This document shows positions 15,957 to 23,870 of a DNA stretch of 36,672 nucleotides, piece by piece. Made by a program: the position numbers and the translations under genes. Source of the stretch: DASRDU01 sp035560235 (GTDB lineage: Bacteria; Acidobacteriota; Blastocatellia; RBC074); the NCBI GenBank assembly GCA_035560235.1, contig DATMAG010000043.1, positions 1-36,672 of the forward strand. The letters are read 5' to 3'. The notes under the pieces were generated by a model, which worked only from the letters and a program-made list of their open reading frames with translations, had not been told where the DNA came from and did not search any database. The first letter of the stretch is position 1. Each line of letters begins with the position of its first letter.

Positions 15957-17141
15957 ATGAAACCACTCGATGGAATTACGGTGCTTGATCTGACGCGGCT
16001 GCTGCCGGGCGCGGTGGCGACGATGATGCTTGGCGACTTCGGCGCACGCGTCATCAAAATCGAAGAGCCTGTCACGGGCGACCCGGCCCGCGTGATGGGC
16101 CGCGTCCGAAAGGAAGGCTCATACTTTCTCGCCACCAATCGCAGCAAGCAGAGCGTCGCCATTGACCTCAAAAATCCGGCAGGACGCGAGGCATTCCTCA
16201 AACTCGCCGCCCGCGCTGATGTCGTCATTGAAGGCAATCGCCCCGGCGTGATGGAGCGGCTTGGCCTCGGCTATGAAATGCTGCGTGGTGTCAACCCTCG
16301 CCTCATTTACTGCGCGCTCACCGGCTACGGTCAGGACGGGCCTTATCGTCACGAACCGGGACACGACATCAACTATCTGGCCATTGCCGGAGTGCTTGGC
16401 CTGAACGGCGTGAAGGATGGCCCGCCGGTGATTACCGGAGTGCAGATTGCCGATCTCGCCGGGGGCAGTCTGCAGGCGGTCATCGGCATCCTGCTCGCTT
16501 TGCAGGCCCGCGAACGCACGGGCGAGGGACAGATGGTTGATATTTCGATGATGGATGGCGCGCTCGGCCTGATGCACATCGCGCTGGCGACTTATCTGGC
16601 GACGGGCCGCGTGCCGCAGCGCGGGAACGAAACGCTGACAGGCCGTTACGCCTGCTACAACGTTTACGAAACCGGCGATGGAAAGTATTTATCGCTCGGT
16701 GCGCTGGAACCGAAGTTCTGGGTCAATACGTGCAAGGTAATCGGGCGCGAGGATCTGATTGCGCTGCAATATGCCGAAGGCGAGCAGCAGGCCGCGTGCA
16801 TCGCTGCGCTGCGTGAAATCTTCGGGTCACGCACAGCGGCTGAATGGCTTGAATCATTCAAAGGAGTTGATGCCTGCCTGATGCCGGTGCTTGACGCGAG
16901 CGAGGTGGTCAGTGATCCGCAGGTGCAGCATCGGCAGTTGATTGCTGAAATCGAACACCCGACTGAAGGAACACTGCGACAGATTGCGCCGACCATCAAA
17001 CTGAGCGCGACCCCGGCTGAAGCCGTTATTCCACCGCCGCGACTTGGTGAACACACGCGCGCGGTGCTGGTTGAAGCGGGATTTGATGATGAAACGATCA
17101 CTGGGCTTGCCCGCGATGGCGTCATCAAAGTGATGGAATAG
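15957..17141 (+). CDS. CaiB/BaiF-family protein, alpha-methylacyl-CoA racemase-like
   Basis: A 394-residue class III CoA-transferase-fold protein. The N-terminus LDGITVLDLTRLLPGAVATMMLGDFGA is typical. GHDINYLAIAG (H136, D137) and IADLAGG (D166) match in motif and in 30-residue spacing the His126/Asp156 catalytic pair of M. tuberculosis alpha-methylacyl-CoA racemase, which suggests epimerisation of 2-methylacyl-CoA rather than CoA transfer. Such enzymes serve branched-chain lipid turnover. The gene starts 15 bp after the methyltransferase gene. Its stop codon lies inside the left arm of the first of three tandem hairpin units. Confidence 0.9.
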   Translation: MKPLDGITVLDLTRLLPGAVATMMLGDFGARVIKIEEPVTGDPARVMGRVRKEGSYFLATNRSKQSVAIDLKNPAGREAFLKLAARADVVIEGNRPGVMERLGLGYEMLRGVNPRLIYCALTGYGQDGPYRHEPGHDINYLAIAGVLGLNGVKDGPPVITGVQIADLAGGSLQAVIGILLALQARERTGEGQMVDISMMDGALGLMHIALATYLATGRVPQRGNETLTGRYACYNVYETGDGKYLSLGALEPKFWVNTCKVIGREDLIALQYAEGEQQAACIAALREIFGSRTAAEWLESFKGVDACLMPVLDASEVVSDPQVQHRQLIAEIEHPTEGTLRQIAPTIKLSATPAEAVIPPPRLGEHTRAVLVEAGFDDETITGLARDGVIKVME

Positions 17142-17416
17142 AAGGCGGATGAAACTGATGAGGCAGATCAGGACAGATTCATCGGGACAAATCCGTGGCA
17201 TCAGATTCATCCGTGTTCCATTTTCTGGTTTGAATAGAACGCGGATGAAACTGATAAGGCAGATCAGGACTGATCAATCGCGGGGCATCAGCTTCATCAG
17301 TTTCATCCGTGTTCCATTTTCTGAGTTGAATGGAGCACGGATGAAACTGATGTCACAGATCAGCGCAGATCAGATCAGTTCTGATTCGCCTCATCAGTTT
17401 CATCCGCGTTCTATTT
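17136..17416. repeat. Three tandem 96-bp hairpin units
   Basis: Two full units (17149-17244 and 17245-17340) and a third shorter one (from 17341) each carry a left arm like GCGGATGAAACTGATG and a right arm like CATCAGTTTCATCCG, so each can fold back. The outermost arms (17136-17160 and 17392-17416) also pair with one mismatch. Unit length is exactly 96 bp, so the repeat stays open as 32 codons per unit, in frame with the MBL gene. The first arm includes the stop codon of the preceding gene. Confidence 0.85.
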
Positions 17417-18345
17417 TCGGATTGTTCTTCCGACAATTGATTGGCCTGCTGATCGTGGCTTTATTGCCCGCACAGTCTGACAGGGCTGAGTCTGTGCCTG
17501 CACAGTCAGAAGGCCGGACTCAGATTGTCATGCTCGGTACTGGCACACCGAATGCCGATCCTGATCGCGCCGGGCCGTCTGTGGCCATCGTCGTCAATGA
17601 CACGCCTTACCTGATTGATTTCGGCCCCGGCGTGGTGCGGCGCGCTTCAGCCGCCTTTCGCAACGGAGTCAAAGGTCTGGCAGTCAGTAAACTGCGAATG
17701 GCTTTTGCGACGCATCTGCATTCAGATCACACCATCGGACTCGCTGATCTGATCCTGACGCCCTGGGTGCTTGAGCGAAAGGAGCCGCTCGAACTTTACG
17801 GCCCGCGCGGCATTCGGGCGATGGCCGGTCACATTGTCAAAGCTTACGCTGCGGACATTCAGATTCGTCTGAACGGCGGCGAGCCTTCAAACAAAACCGG
17901 CTGGCGTGTGAATGCGCACGAGATCAAACCCGGTGTCGTGTACAAGGACAGCAACGTCACAGTCAAAGCCTTTCCGGTCAGGCACGGCAAATGGAAGGAA
18001 GCTTTTGGCTATCGTTTTGAAACGCCCGACCGCGTGATTGTGATTTCGGGCGACTGCGCGCCGAGCGATTCAGTGATTGAAAACTGCAACGGCTGTGACG
18101 TGCTGATTCACGAAGTCTATACGCAGGCCGGATTCAGAAAGCGTCTGCCCGAATGGCAGAGGTATCACGCGGCTTATCACACCTCAACGGCTGAACTCGC
18201 AGCGATTGCGACGAAGGCGAAACCGAAGCTGCTCGTGCTTTATCATCAGTTGTTCTGGGGCACGAGCGAGGATGAGATGCTCAATGAAATCAGACAGAGT
18301 TACAGCGGGAAGGTAGTCAGCGGCAAAGACCTCGATGTTTACTGA
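17341..18345 (+). CDS. Exported metallo-beta-lactamase-fold hydrolase (RNase Z-like)
   Basis: An MBL-fold protein with the zinc motif THLHSDHTIGL, a further metal ligand in SGDCAPS, and late His residues (LIHEVY, YHAAYHTS, LVLYHQLFW). The core resembles RNase Z/arylsulfatase-type hydrolases (VMLGTGTPNADPDRAGPS), but a hydrophobic segment (FFRQLIGLLIVALLPAQS) suggests export, arguing against tRNA processing. The start is unclear: ATG 17341 has GGAG 6 nt upstream but lies in the third hairpin unit; TTG 17422 would start right at the signal peptide; ATGs at 17149 and 17245 would add 32-residue repeats. It lies upstream of the TPR gene by 17 bp. Confidence 0.85.
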   Translation: MKLMSQISADQISSDSPHQFHPRSIFGLFFRQLIGLLIVALLPAQSDRAESVPAQSEGRTQIVMLGTGTPNADPDRAGPSVAIVVNDTPYLIDFGPGVVRRASAAFRNGVKGLAVSKLRMAFATHLHSDHTIGLADLILTPWVLERKEPLELYGPRGIRAMAGHIVKAYAADIQIRLNGGEPSNKTGWRVNAHEIKPGVVYKDSNVTVKAFPVRHGKWKEAFGYRFETPDRVIVISGDCAPSDSVIENCNGCDVLIHEVYTQAGFRKRLPEWQRYHAAYHTSTAELAAIATKAKPKLLVLYHQLFWGTSEDEMLNEIRQSYSGKVVSGKDLDVY

Positions 18346-18362
18346 GGCCGGAAAGGATTCTT

Positions 18363-19556
18363 ATGTTCTCCACCCGGTTTTGCTGGCGATGTTTCAGGCT
18401 GATGCTCAGCCTCATGCTGGTCACGATCATCGTTCCGGCACAGGCGCCGCCGCGCATTCAGTTTTTTATGCCCGGTGGCGGGCTGCCGTCACGCGAACTG
18501 CGGTTTGAACTGACCCGCGACAATGGCCGGGTGGAAATTCTGTTCACTGACACGAAAGGCATGTTTCAACTGACGGGCGGGCTGACTGCCGAAGGCGATT
18601 ACACGATCAGGATTGAAGGCGATGGCCGGACTTTTGACACGACGATCTCACGCTTTCGCATCGTGCGTTCGATCAGCTACATTCCGGTTTTTCTGAGGCC
18701 GCTGAAAAGCGAGATTCCGGCCAGAGAGATTGTTGATGCCGCCGACGCCAAAGCGCCCGACGAAGCCCGCGCCGCTTACACCGCCGGGATGCAGGCCATC
18801 AGCGAAGGGCAGGCCGAAACTGCCATCAGTGAACTCAGCCGCGCCGTCAGGTTGTATCCGCAATACCTGCGCGCCCTCAACGATCTGGGCGTGTTGTATC
18901 TCAAGCTCAACCGGCTGGACGAAGCGGCGGCCACTTTCAGCCGTGCCATCGCCGTCAACAAACGGTTCTACTATCCGCGCCTCAACTATGGCATCGTGCT
19001 GAATCGTCAGGGGAAATTCACTGATGCTATTGCCGTGCTTGAACCGCTGCACAGGGAAGCGCCGACGCTTGCCGGATTGCGCGCTGCTTATGCCGATGCG
19101 CTGGGCGGATCAGGAAAACCCGCCGAGGCAAAGAAGCTGCTCGCTGCCGCGCTCAGCGATCCTGGCCTGAGCGATCAGGCAAAATCAGAACTGCATTTCA
19201 AAGTCGGCGTCATCCTGAATCGTGAAGAACAGTTTGCCGAAGCCGCAACTGAGCTTGAACAGGCCGTGCAGCTTGATCCGTCGGCAGCCAACGCGCACCT
19301 GCAACTGGGCGGCGCTTACCTGCAATTGAAAAAAATGCCGGAAGCCGAACGTGAGTTACTGAAGGCTTACGAACTTGGCGGCAGCAGCGTCGGGGCAGCG
19401 CAACTCCTGCTCGGCCAGCTCTATTTCATGCAGCAGAAGTATCAGCAGTCACAACTCGCCTTCGAGCAATACCTCAAAGACGTGCCCGCCGCACCCAACG
19501 CCGCACAGATCAGAGAAGTCATCGAAAAAATCAAAGCCGCGCTGAAGCCGCGCTGA
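18363..19556 (+). CDS. Exported TPR protein with N-terminal beta domain
   Basis: A 397-residue protein. A signal peptide ends around VTIIVPAQA (about residue 28), followed by a beta-sandwich-like segment of carboxypeptidase-regulatory type (TDTKGMFQLTGGLTAEGDYTIRIEG, about 60-85). From about 135 to the end it is made of TPR units (for example YLRALNDLGVLYLKLNRLDE and ANAHLQLGGAYLQLKKMPEA). TPR proteins of this type scaffold complexes in the periplasm or at the outer membrane. AAAGGA lies 5 nt before the ATG. It is probably co-transcribed with the MBL gene. The partner is unknown. Confidence 0.88.
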   Translation: MFSTRFCWRCFRLMLSLMLVTIIVPAQAPPRIQFFMPGGGLPSRELRFELTRDNGRVEILFTDTKGMFQLTGGLTAEGDYTIRIEGDGRTFDTTISRFRIVRSISYIPVFLRPLKSEIPAREIVDAADAKAPDEARAAYTAGMQAISEGQAETAISELSRAVRLYPQYLRALNDLGVLYLKLNRLDEAAATFSRAIAVNKRFYYPRLNYGIVLNRQGKFTDAIAVLEPLHREAPTLAGLRAAYADALGGSGKPAEAKKLLAAALSDPGLSDQAKSELHFKVGVILNREEQFAEAATELEQAVQLDPSAANAHLQLGGAYLQLKKMPEAERELLKAYELGGSSVGAAQLLLGQLYFMQQKYQQSQLAFEQYLKDVPAAPNAAQIREVIEKIKAALKPR

Positions 19557-19570
19557 GCGGAGATAAAAAA

Positions 19571-19611
19571 AGCGGGAGAACCGGAAGCGTAAGGGTTCCG
19601 GTTCTCCCGCT
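19571..19611 (-). terminator. Intrinsic terminator of the TonB receptor gene
   Basis: A perfect 16-bp GC-rich stem (19571-19586 with 19596-19611) with a 9-nt loop. On the minus strand it is followed by a run of seven T (19564-19570), the classic intrinsic terminator, located 21 bp after the receptor stop. In the plus direction the stem is followed by no T-run, although it may still slow read-through from the TPR gene that ends at 19556. Confidence 0.92.
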
Positions 19612-19631
19612 GTCTGAATCAGCGCTTCAGT

Positions 19632-22600
19632 TCAGAAATTGATTCTGAACTGAAATTCGATCAGCCGACCGCCCGGATCGTTCGTGCCGGAAACAGTGAT
19701 GTCGCGGAAGGCGGTGCGGGTCTGGCCGAACTGCGAGCCGATGCCCTGTGAGCTGGCATCAGCCAGCGAGCTGATGAAGAAGTTGGAGATATTGAACGCA
19801 TTCAGGAACTGAGCGCGGAACTCAACATTGACGCGTTCAGTAATCCTTGTGCGCTTGAGAATGTTGAAGTCAATTCGCTGCTGCCAGGGGCCTTGCAGGA
19901 AGAGACGTTCACCGAGTTCACCGGCCACATTGGCCGGGCCGAGGTATGGCTCGTTCGGCTTGAGATCGGCCAGCGTTTTGCCGCCGGTTTCAAACGCCGC
20001 GAGCGTATTGTCAATGACTGACTGCGGCAGCCAGTAGACGATGCCGTTCGGTGACTTGCGGATTTCGATCATCTTCTGCAACTGACGGCGCGTAATGTTG
20101 TGCAGAATGAACCCGCTGTCATTGTTGTTGAAGGTGGCGCGACCGCTCGTAATCAGCGTCGAGGTTCCCGACTGAAGCCGGGCCACGCTGCCAATCTGCC
20201 AGCCTTCGAGCGCCTTGTTGAGCACGACGTTCGTGTTGCTCAGGAAGCGGCGCCCAGGGCCGAACGGCAGTTCATAAATGCCGTTGATCTTGAAGGCGTG
20301 CCGTAAATCCCAGGGCGACAGGCCCTTGTCATAACCCGGCAGTCGCAGGCTGCGCGGCTGGCTGAAGACTGACGAACTTGAGGCAAACATATTCGTTACC
20401 GACTTGGCCAGCGTGTAACTGCCATCGAGCAGCAGCCCCTTTGACAACCGCCGCCGCAATTCAACCTGCAGCGCGTTGTAAGTCGTGCTGCCGTCGTTCG
20501 TGACAAGGAACGAACCGCCCGTTGCCAGCGGGTTGACGATGAAATGATTCGAGACGCGCGTGCCGTCCGACAGCGTGGTGAACTGGATCAGCTTCGCATC
20601 CATCAGCCGGTTCATAAACGTGTTGTTGAAGGCGATGGTCGAAGCCAGGCTGCCCGCCAGCCCGCGTGAAATCGTCGTGGCAAAGGTTGAATCGTTCGTC
20701 GTGCCGAGCGCGGTTGAGATGACCGGAATGGGCCGCGTTCCGGCCACGCCGGACTGCTGGCCGAAGTTGTTGCTCGTCGGGCTTGCCAGGCGGGCCAGGC
20801 GGAGATTTTCCTGCGCGATTTTGAACTCATTGAGGAAGCCGTTCTCAAAAATATTGACCTCGTTGAGTTCATACTGCCGCCAGAGCTTCGTGCCGTGATT
20901 GCCGACATAGCGCACTTCAAGGGCCATATCTTTGGTCAGTTCGCGCTGCAGACCGAACGTCCACGACTGGACATAACCCATGCGCAGGTTCGGCTTCCAT
21001 TCATTGAAATCGGTGCCGAGGAAGCCGTTGATCGGAAAAGCGAAGTCGGCAGGAATCGGACGCCCCGGCAGCGTCGAATCGCGGAACAACACGCTGCCCG
21101 CGCCCTTGTAATTGTTCGGCCCCACAAAGAAAGCCGTGTTGAGGCTGGTCGCGTTGGTCGTCAGCGTCAGCGTCGGCCCTTCGTTGAGTCCCCACATGCT
21201 ATGGAAGGTATTGAACCCTTCGCGCACGTAGGCAATTGAATAACCGCCGCGCAGCACTGTCTGACCGCCTTCACCGAGCGCCCGTTTGATCCATTTGTTG
21301 TTGAAGGTCGGCACCGTCCAGGCCAGACCGAAGGACGGCGCAAAATCGTTCCAGCGTGTGTCATATGGCCGCGTGTCGGGCGTGGCAAGCTGGAACTGCG
21401 GAACTTTGGTGTCAGTGAAAGTGCCAGGCTTGAACAGATTGCCTTCACCTGAGACGCCAAAGACCGAGTTGTACCCGGCGGTGGAGTAGACGCCGTTATC
21501 GTTGTAAGGCGAGAAATCAATCTCCCAGCGGACGCCGAAATTGAGCGTCAGACCGGGCCGGGCCTGCCACGCATCCTGCGCATAGAGTCCCAGTTCATTG
21601 TGAAAGTTGATTTCGCGGAAGGGCGCGTAAGCCAGCTTTTTGGTATTGCCGTCAAGCGAGGCGCTGCGGGTGATCTGAGTGACGCGCCCGGTCAGTTGCG
21701 CATAGAGCGCGGCGGCTTCATTGCGCTGCGTCTGCGTGCTGCCGGGGAAGTTCGTCGTCGTGAAGATCGAAGTTGCCCCCGTGTTGATCGGGTCGCCTGA
21801 AGCGATGCCGAGCACGGCGGTCGGAATGACCTGTGAGCCGAACGATTCCTGGAAGCTCTTGATGTGCGTGAAGGCCGCGCCAAAGCCCATCGAGTGCCGC
21901 CCTTTGATCCAGGTCACGTTGTCATAAAAAGTCCAGACTGGCGTGTGCCGCCGCGACTGTGACTGCCGCGTCTGCGGATTGCTCGTAAACGGGAATGAGA
22001 AAGCATAGCCGCGCCACGGCGCAAACAGTGCCGCGCTCATCTCGCCCGAAAAGAGAACCGTGCCGCCCTGTCCGAGCGTGCCGCGCACTTCATTGATCAG
22101 GTTCGATGAAAGCTCCGAACGCAGCGCCAGCGCGCCCGAAAAGACATTGCGCACAATGCTGCCCGTCGGCTGCTGACCGAGTACGATGCCCGTTCCGGCC
22201 ACGACCGGCAACTGCCCGTTCACGGCGTCCGGGTTTGAGTTGTAATACTGGTAGTTGTAAACGAACTCAAGGTGATGTTTCTGCGTCACGTTCCAGTCCA
22301 GGCGCAGCGTCGGGAAGCGGCGCACGTTCTGGCCCGGCGCCTGGAAGTTGTAATCCACGCGGTTGTAATCATTCGCGCGTGAAATGCGCTCACGAACCGT
22401 GCCGCCCTTTGAGGCATTGTAGGCGCTCAGAATGCTGGCAATGGTCGGGTCAATCGTTGTTTCATACGGTCGCACGGTGGCTGGCAGCGTTGGATTCTTG
22501 TCTGCCGCAAGCTGAAGCAGGTTGCGTTCAATCACCGCTCCGCTGGAATCGCGATAGGTGTAAATTCCCTGCCGCGCCTTGTCTGTCAGCAGCGTGCGCG

Positions 22601-23546
22601 CGGCGTCATAAGTCTGCGGCAACTGAAACTCTTCGTAGTTGACGAAGAAAAAGGCGCGATCCCTGATGATCGGCCCGCCGATGTGACCTCCGGCCTGATT
22701 GAGCAGCAGCCGGTCACGCGGCAGCCCGTCAATGTTGTTGAAGTAATAGTTTGAATTGAGCGCTGTGTTGCGGTGCTGCCAGAAGCCGCCGCCGTGCCAC
22801 TGATTGGTTCCGCTTCTGGTCACAAAGCGCACCTGTGCTGATCCCTGCCCGCCCGATTCAGCGCCCGGCGTGGCGGTTGTAAGACTGACTTCAGCCACCG
22901 CGTCAGCCTTGGCCTGCGTGGCGGTAAAGAATCCGTCGGAGGATTTCAGCAGGTTGTCCTGAACATTGATGCCGTCAATCGTGATGTTGAGCGAACCTTT
23001 CGGCAGCCCGTTGATTGATGAACTGCGCGGCGTGCCGGGCGTCTGCGTACCTGGCAGCACCAGCACAAGCTGCATCGCGTCGCGGGTCGAGAACGGCAGT
23101 TCGCTGATCTGCCGCCCGGTAATCGTTGAATTGACGGTGGCTGACTGCGTTTGCAGCACTTCACCGCCGCCGGTCACGACGACCTGTTCACCGACGCCGC
23201 CCACTTCGAGTGTCGAATTGACTGTGGTCGGCTGTCCCACGTCAACATTGACGTCCTGCACGATAGTGGTCTTGAATCCCTTGCCCGTCACCGTGACGGT
23301 ATAACTTCCCGGAGCGACAGAGGGCATCGTCCAGCCGCCTTCGCTGTTGGTGACAGCCGTCAGCGTCTGCTGCGTCTGATTGTTTTTTGCGGTAATGGTG
23401 GCGTTCGGGACAACTGCCCCCGCCGCGTCAATGACAGTGCCGGTCAGTCGGCCAGTCGTTGTAACCTGCGCCAGCACAGGCAGCGCAATGAGCAACAGCA
23501 ACAGACCGCCAATGAAACTCCGGCCCGTGAATTCCAGGTGTTTCAT
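19632..23546 (-). CDS. TonB-dependent receptor, Oar-like, with carboxypeptidase-regulatory domain
   Basis: A 1,304-residue outer-membrane protein. Signal peptide about 1-26 (GGLLLLLIALPVLAQ); carboxypeptidase-regulatory-like domain about 30-115 (GRLTGTVIDAAGAVVPNATI and APGSYTVTVTGKGFKT); plug domain about 120-240 (TINGLPKG-like SSINGLPKGSLNITIDGINV); then a large beta-barrel ending in EFQFRINF with a terminal Phe as expected for BAM assembly. Such Oar/SusC-like receptors import large ligands, but the substrate is unknown. AGGAGG lies 5 nt before the ATG. It is divergent from the S9 peptidase gene, a frequent pairing in Acidobacteriota, and is followed by a strong terminator. Confidence 0.95.
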   Translation of the reverse strand: MKHLEFTGRSFIGGLLLLLIALPVLAQVTTTGRLTGTVIDAAGAVVPNATITAKNNQTQQTLTAVTNSEGGWTMPSVAPGSYTVTVTGKGFKTTIVQDVNVDVGQPTTVNSTLEVGGVGEQVVVTGGGEVLQTQSATVNSTITGRQISELPFSTRDAMQLVLVLPGTQTPGTPRSSSINGLPKGSLNITIDGINVQDNLLKSSDGFFTATQAKADAVAEVSLTTATPGAESGGQGSAQVRFVTRSGTNQWHGGGFWQHRNTALNSNYYFNNIDGLPRDRLLLNQAGGHIGGPIIRDRAFFFVNYEEFQLPQTYDAARTLLTDKARQGIYTYRDSSGAVIERNLLQLAADKNPTLPATVRPYETTIDPTIASILSAYNASKGGTVRERISRANDYNRVDYNFQAPGQNVRRFPTLRLDWNVTQKHHLEFVYNYQYYNSNPDAVNGQLPVVAGTGIVLGQQPTGSIVRNVFSGALALRSELSSNLINEVRGTLGQGGTVLFSGEMSAALFAPWRGYAFSFPFTSNPQTRQSQSRRHTPVWTFYDNVTWIKGRHSMGFGAAFTHIKSFQESFGSQVIPTAVLGIASGDPINTGATSIFTTTNFPGSTQTQRNEAAALYAQLTGRVTQITRSASLDGNTKKLAYAPFREINFHNELGLYAQDAWQARPGLTLNFGVRWEIDFSPYNDNGVYSTAGYNSVFGVSGEGNLFKPGTFTDTKVPQFQLATPDTRPYDTRWNDFAPSFGLAWTVPTFNNKWIKRALGEGGQTVLRGGYSIAYVREGFNTFHSMWGLNEGPTLTLTTNATSLNTAFFVGPNNYKGAGSVLFRDSTLPGRPIPADFAFPINGFLGTDFNEWKPNLRMGYVQSWTFGLQRELTKDMALEVRYVGNHGTKLWRQYELNEVNIFENGFLNEFKIAQENLRLARLASPTSNNFGQQSGVAGTRPIPVISTALGTTNDSTFATTISRGLAGSLASTIAFNNTFMNRLMDAKLIQFTTLSDGTRVSNHFIVNPLATGGSFLVTNDGSTTYNALQVELRRRLSKGLLLDGSYTLAKSVTNMFASSSSVFSQPRSLRLPGYDKGLSPWDLRHAFKINGIYELPFGPGRRFLSNTNVVLNKALEGWQIGSVARLQSGTSTLITSGRATFNNNDSGFILHNITRRQLQKMIEIRKSPNGIVYWLPQSVIDNTLAAFETGGKTLADLKPNEPYLGPANVAGELGERLFLQGPWQQRIDFNILKRTRITERVNVEFRAQFLNAFNISNFFISSLADASSQGIGSQFGQTRTAFRDITVSGTNDPGGRLIEFQFRINF

Positions 23547-23729
23547 ACAATCCTCCTGATTGGTTTGTCTGTGATCCGGTTGGAGCTTGTCTGCTTTACT
23601 GAAAAAGCCTGACTACCTGAGAAAATAATCAGCCGGTCAAACAGCTTCCGGCTCAGTGATGGACTGGCACTGCCTTGCAAAACGATCTGGCCTACAAATG
23701 CGTGAAGAAGAAAAGAGTGTGACGGGCAA

Positions 23730-23758
23730 TTTATAGCGCTCCGGCTGTTTCAAGTCCA
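23730..23758 (-). promoter_or_regulatory. Candidate promoter for the TonB receptor
   Basis: Minus-strand hexamers TGGACT (23753-23758) and TATAAA (23730-23735) with a 17-nt spacer. Four and five of six positions fit consensus. The implied leader is about 180 nt. Confidence 0.35.
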
Positions 23759-23776
23759 GACCAGGCCGCAAAAGGT

Positions 23777-23806
23777 TTGACCACGCCGGGCCATTCCGGC
23801 TATTTT
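23777..23806 (+). promoter_or_regulatory. Candidate promoter for the S9 peptidase
   Basis: Plus-strand TTGACC (23777-23782), 18-nt spacer, TATTTT (23801-23806), 64 nt before the ATG. Five and four of six positions fit consensus. Confidence 0.45.
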
Positions 23807-23870
23807 GCTCTCCCAGCGTCAGTTTCATTTCGCGTCCGAACCAATCCGAAGAAAGCAATACCTGCGACGT

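Larger units (their letters stand above)
23547..23870. other. Divergent intergenic region, TonB receptor / S9 peptidase
   Basis: A 324-bp gap with no convincing gene. It holds one candidate promoter in each direction (23730-23758 minus, 23777-23806 plus), about 20 bp apart and back to back, and the receptor ribosome-binding site AGGAGG. An in-frame extension of the peptidase frame to 23805 is not supported by a ribosome-binding site. Confidence 0.7.

Noticed and set aside
17341..18345. MBL-fold protein as the tRNA-processing RNase Z
   Set aside because: The core is similar, but the hydrophobic N-terminal segment points to export, and no tRNA-binding exosite arm is apparent.
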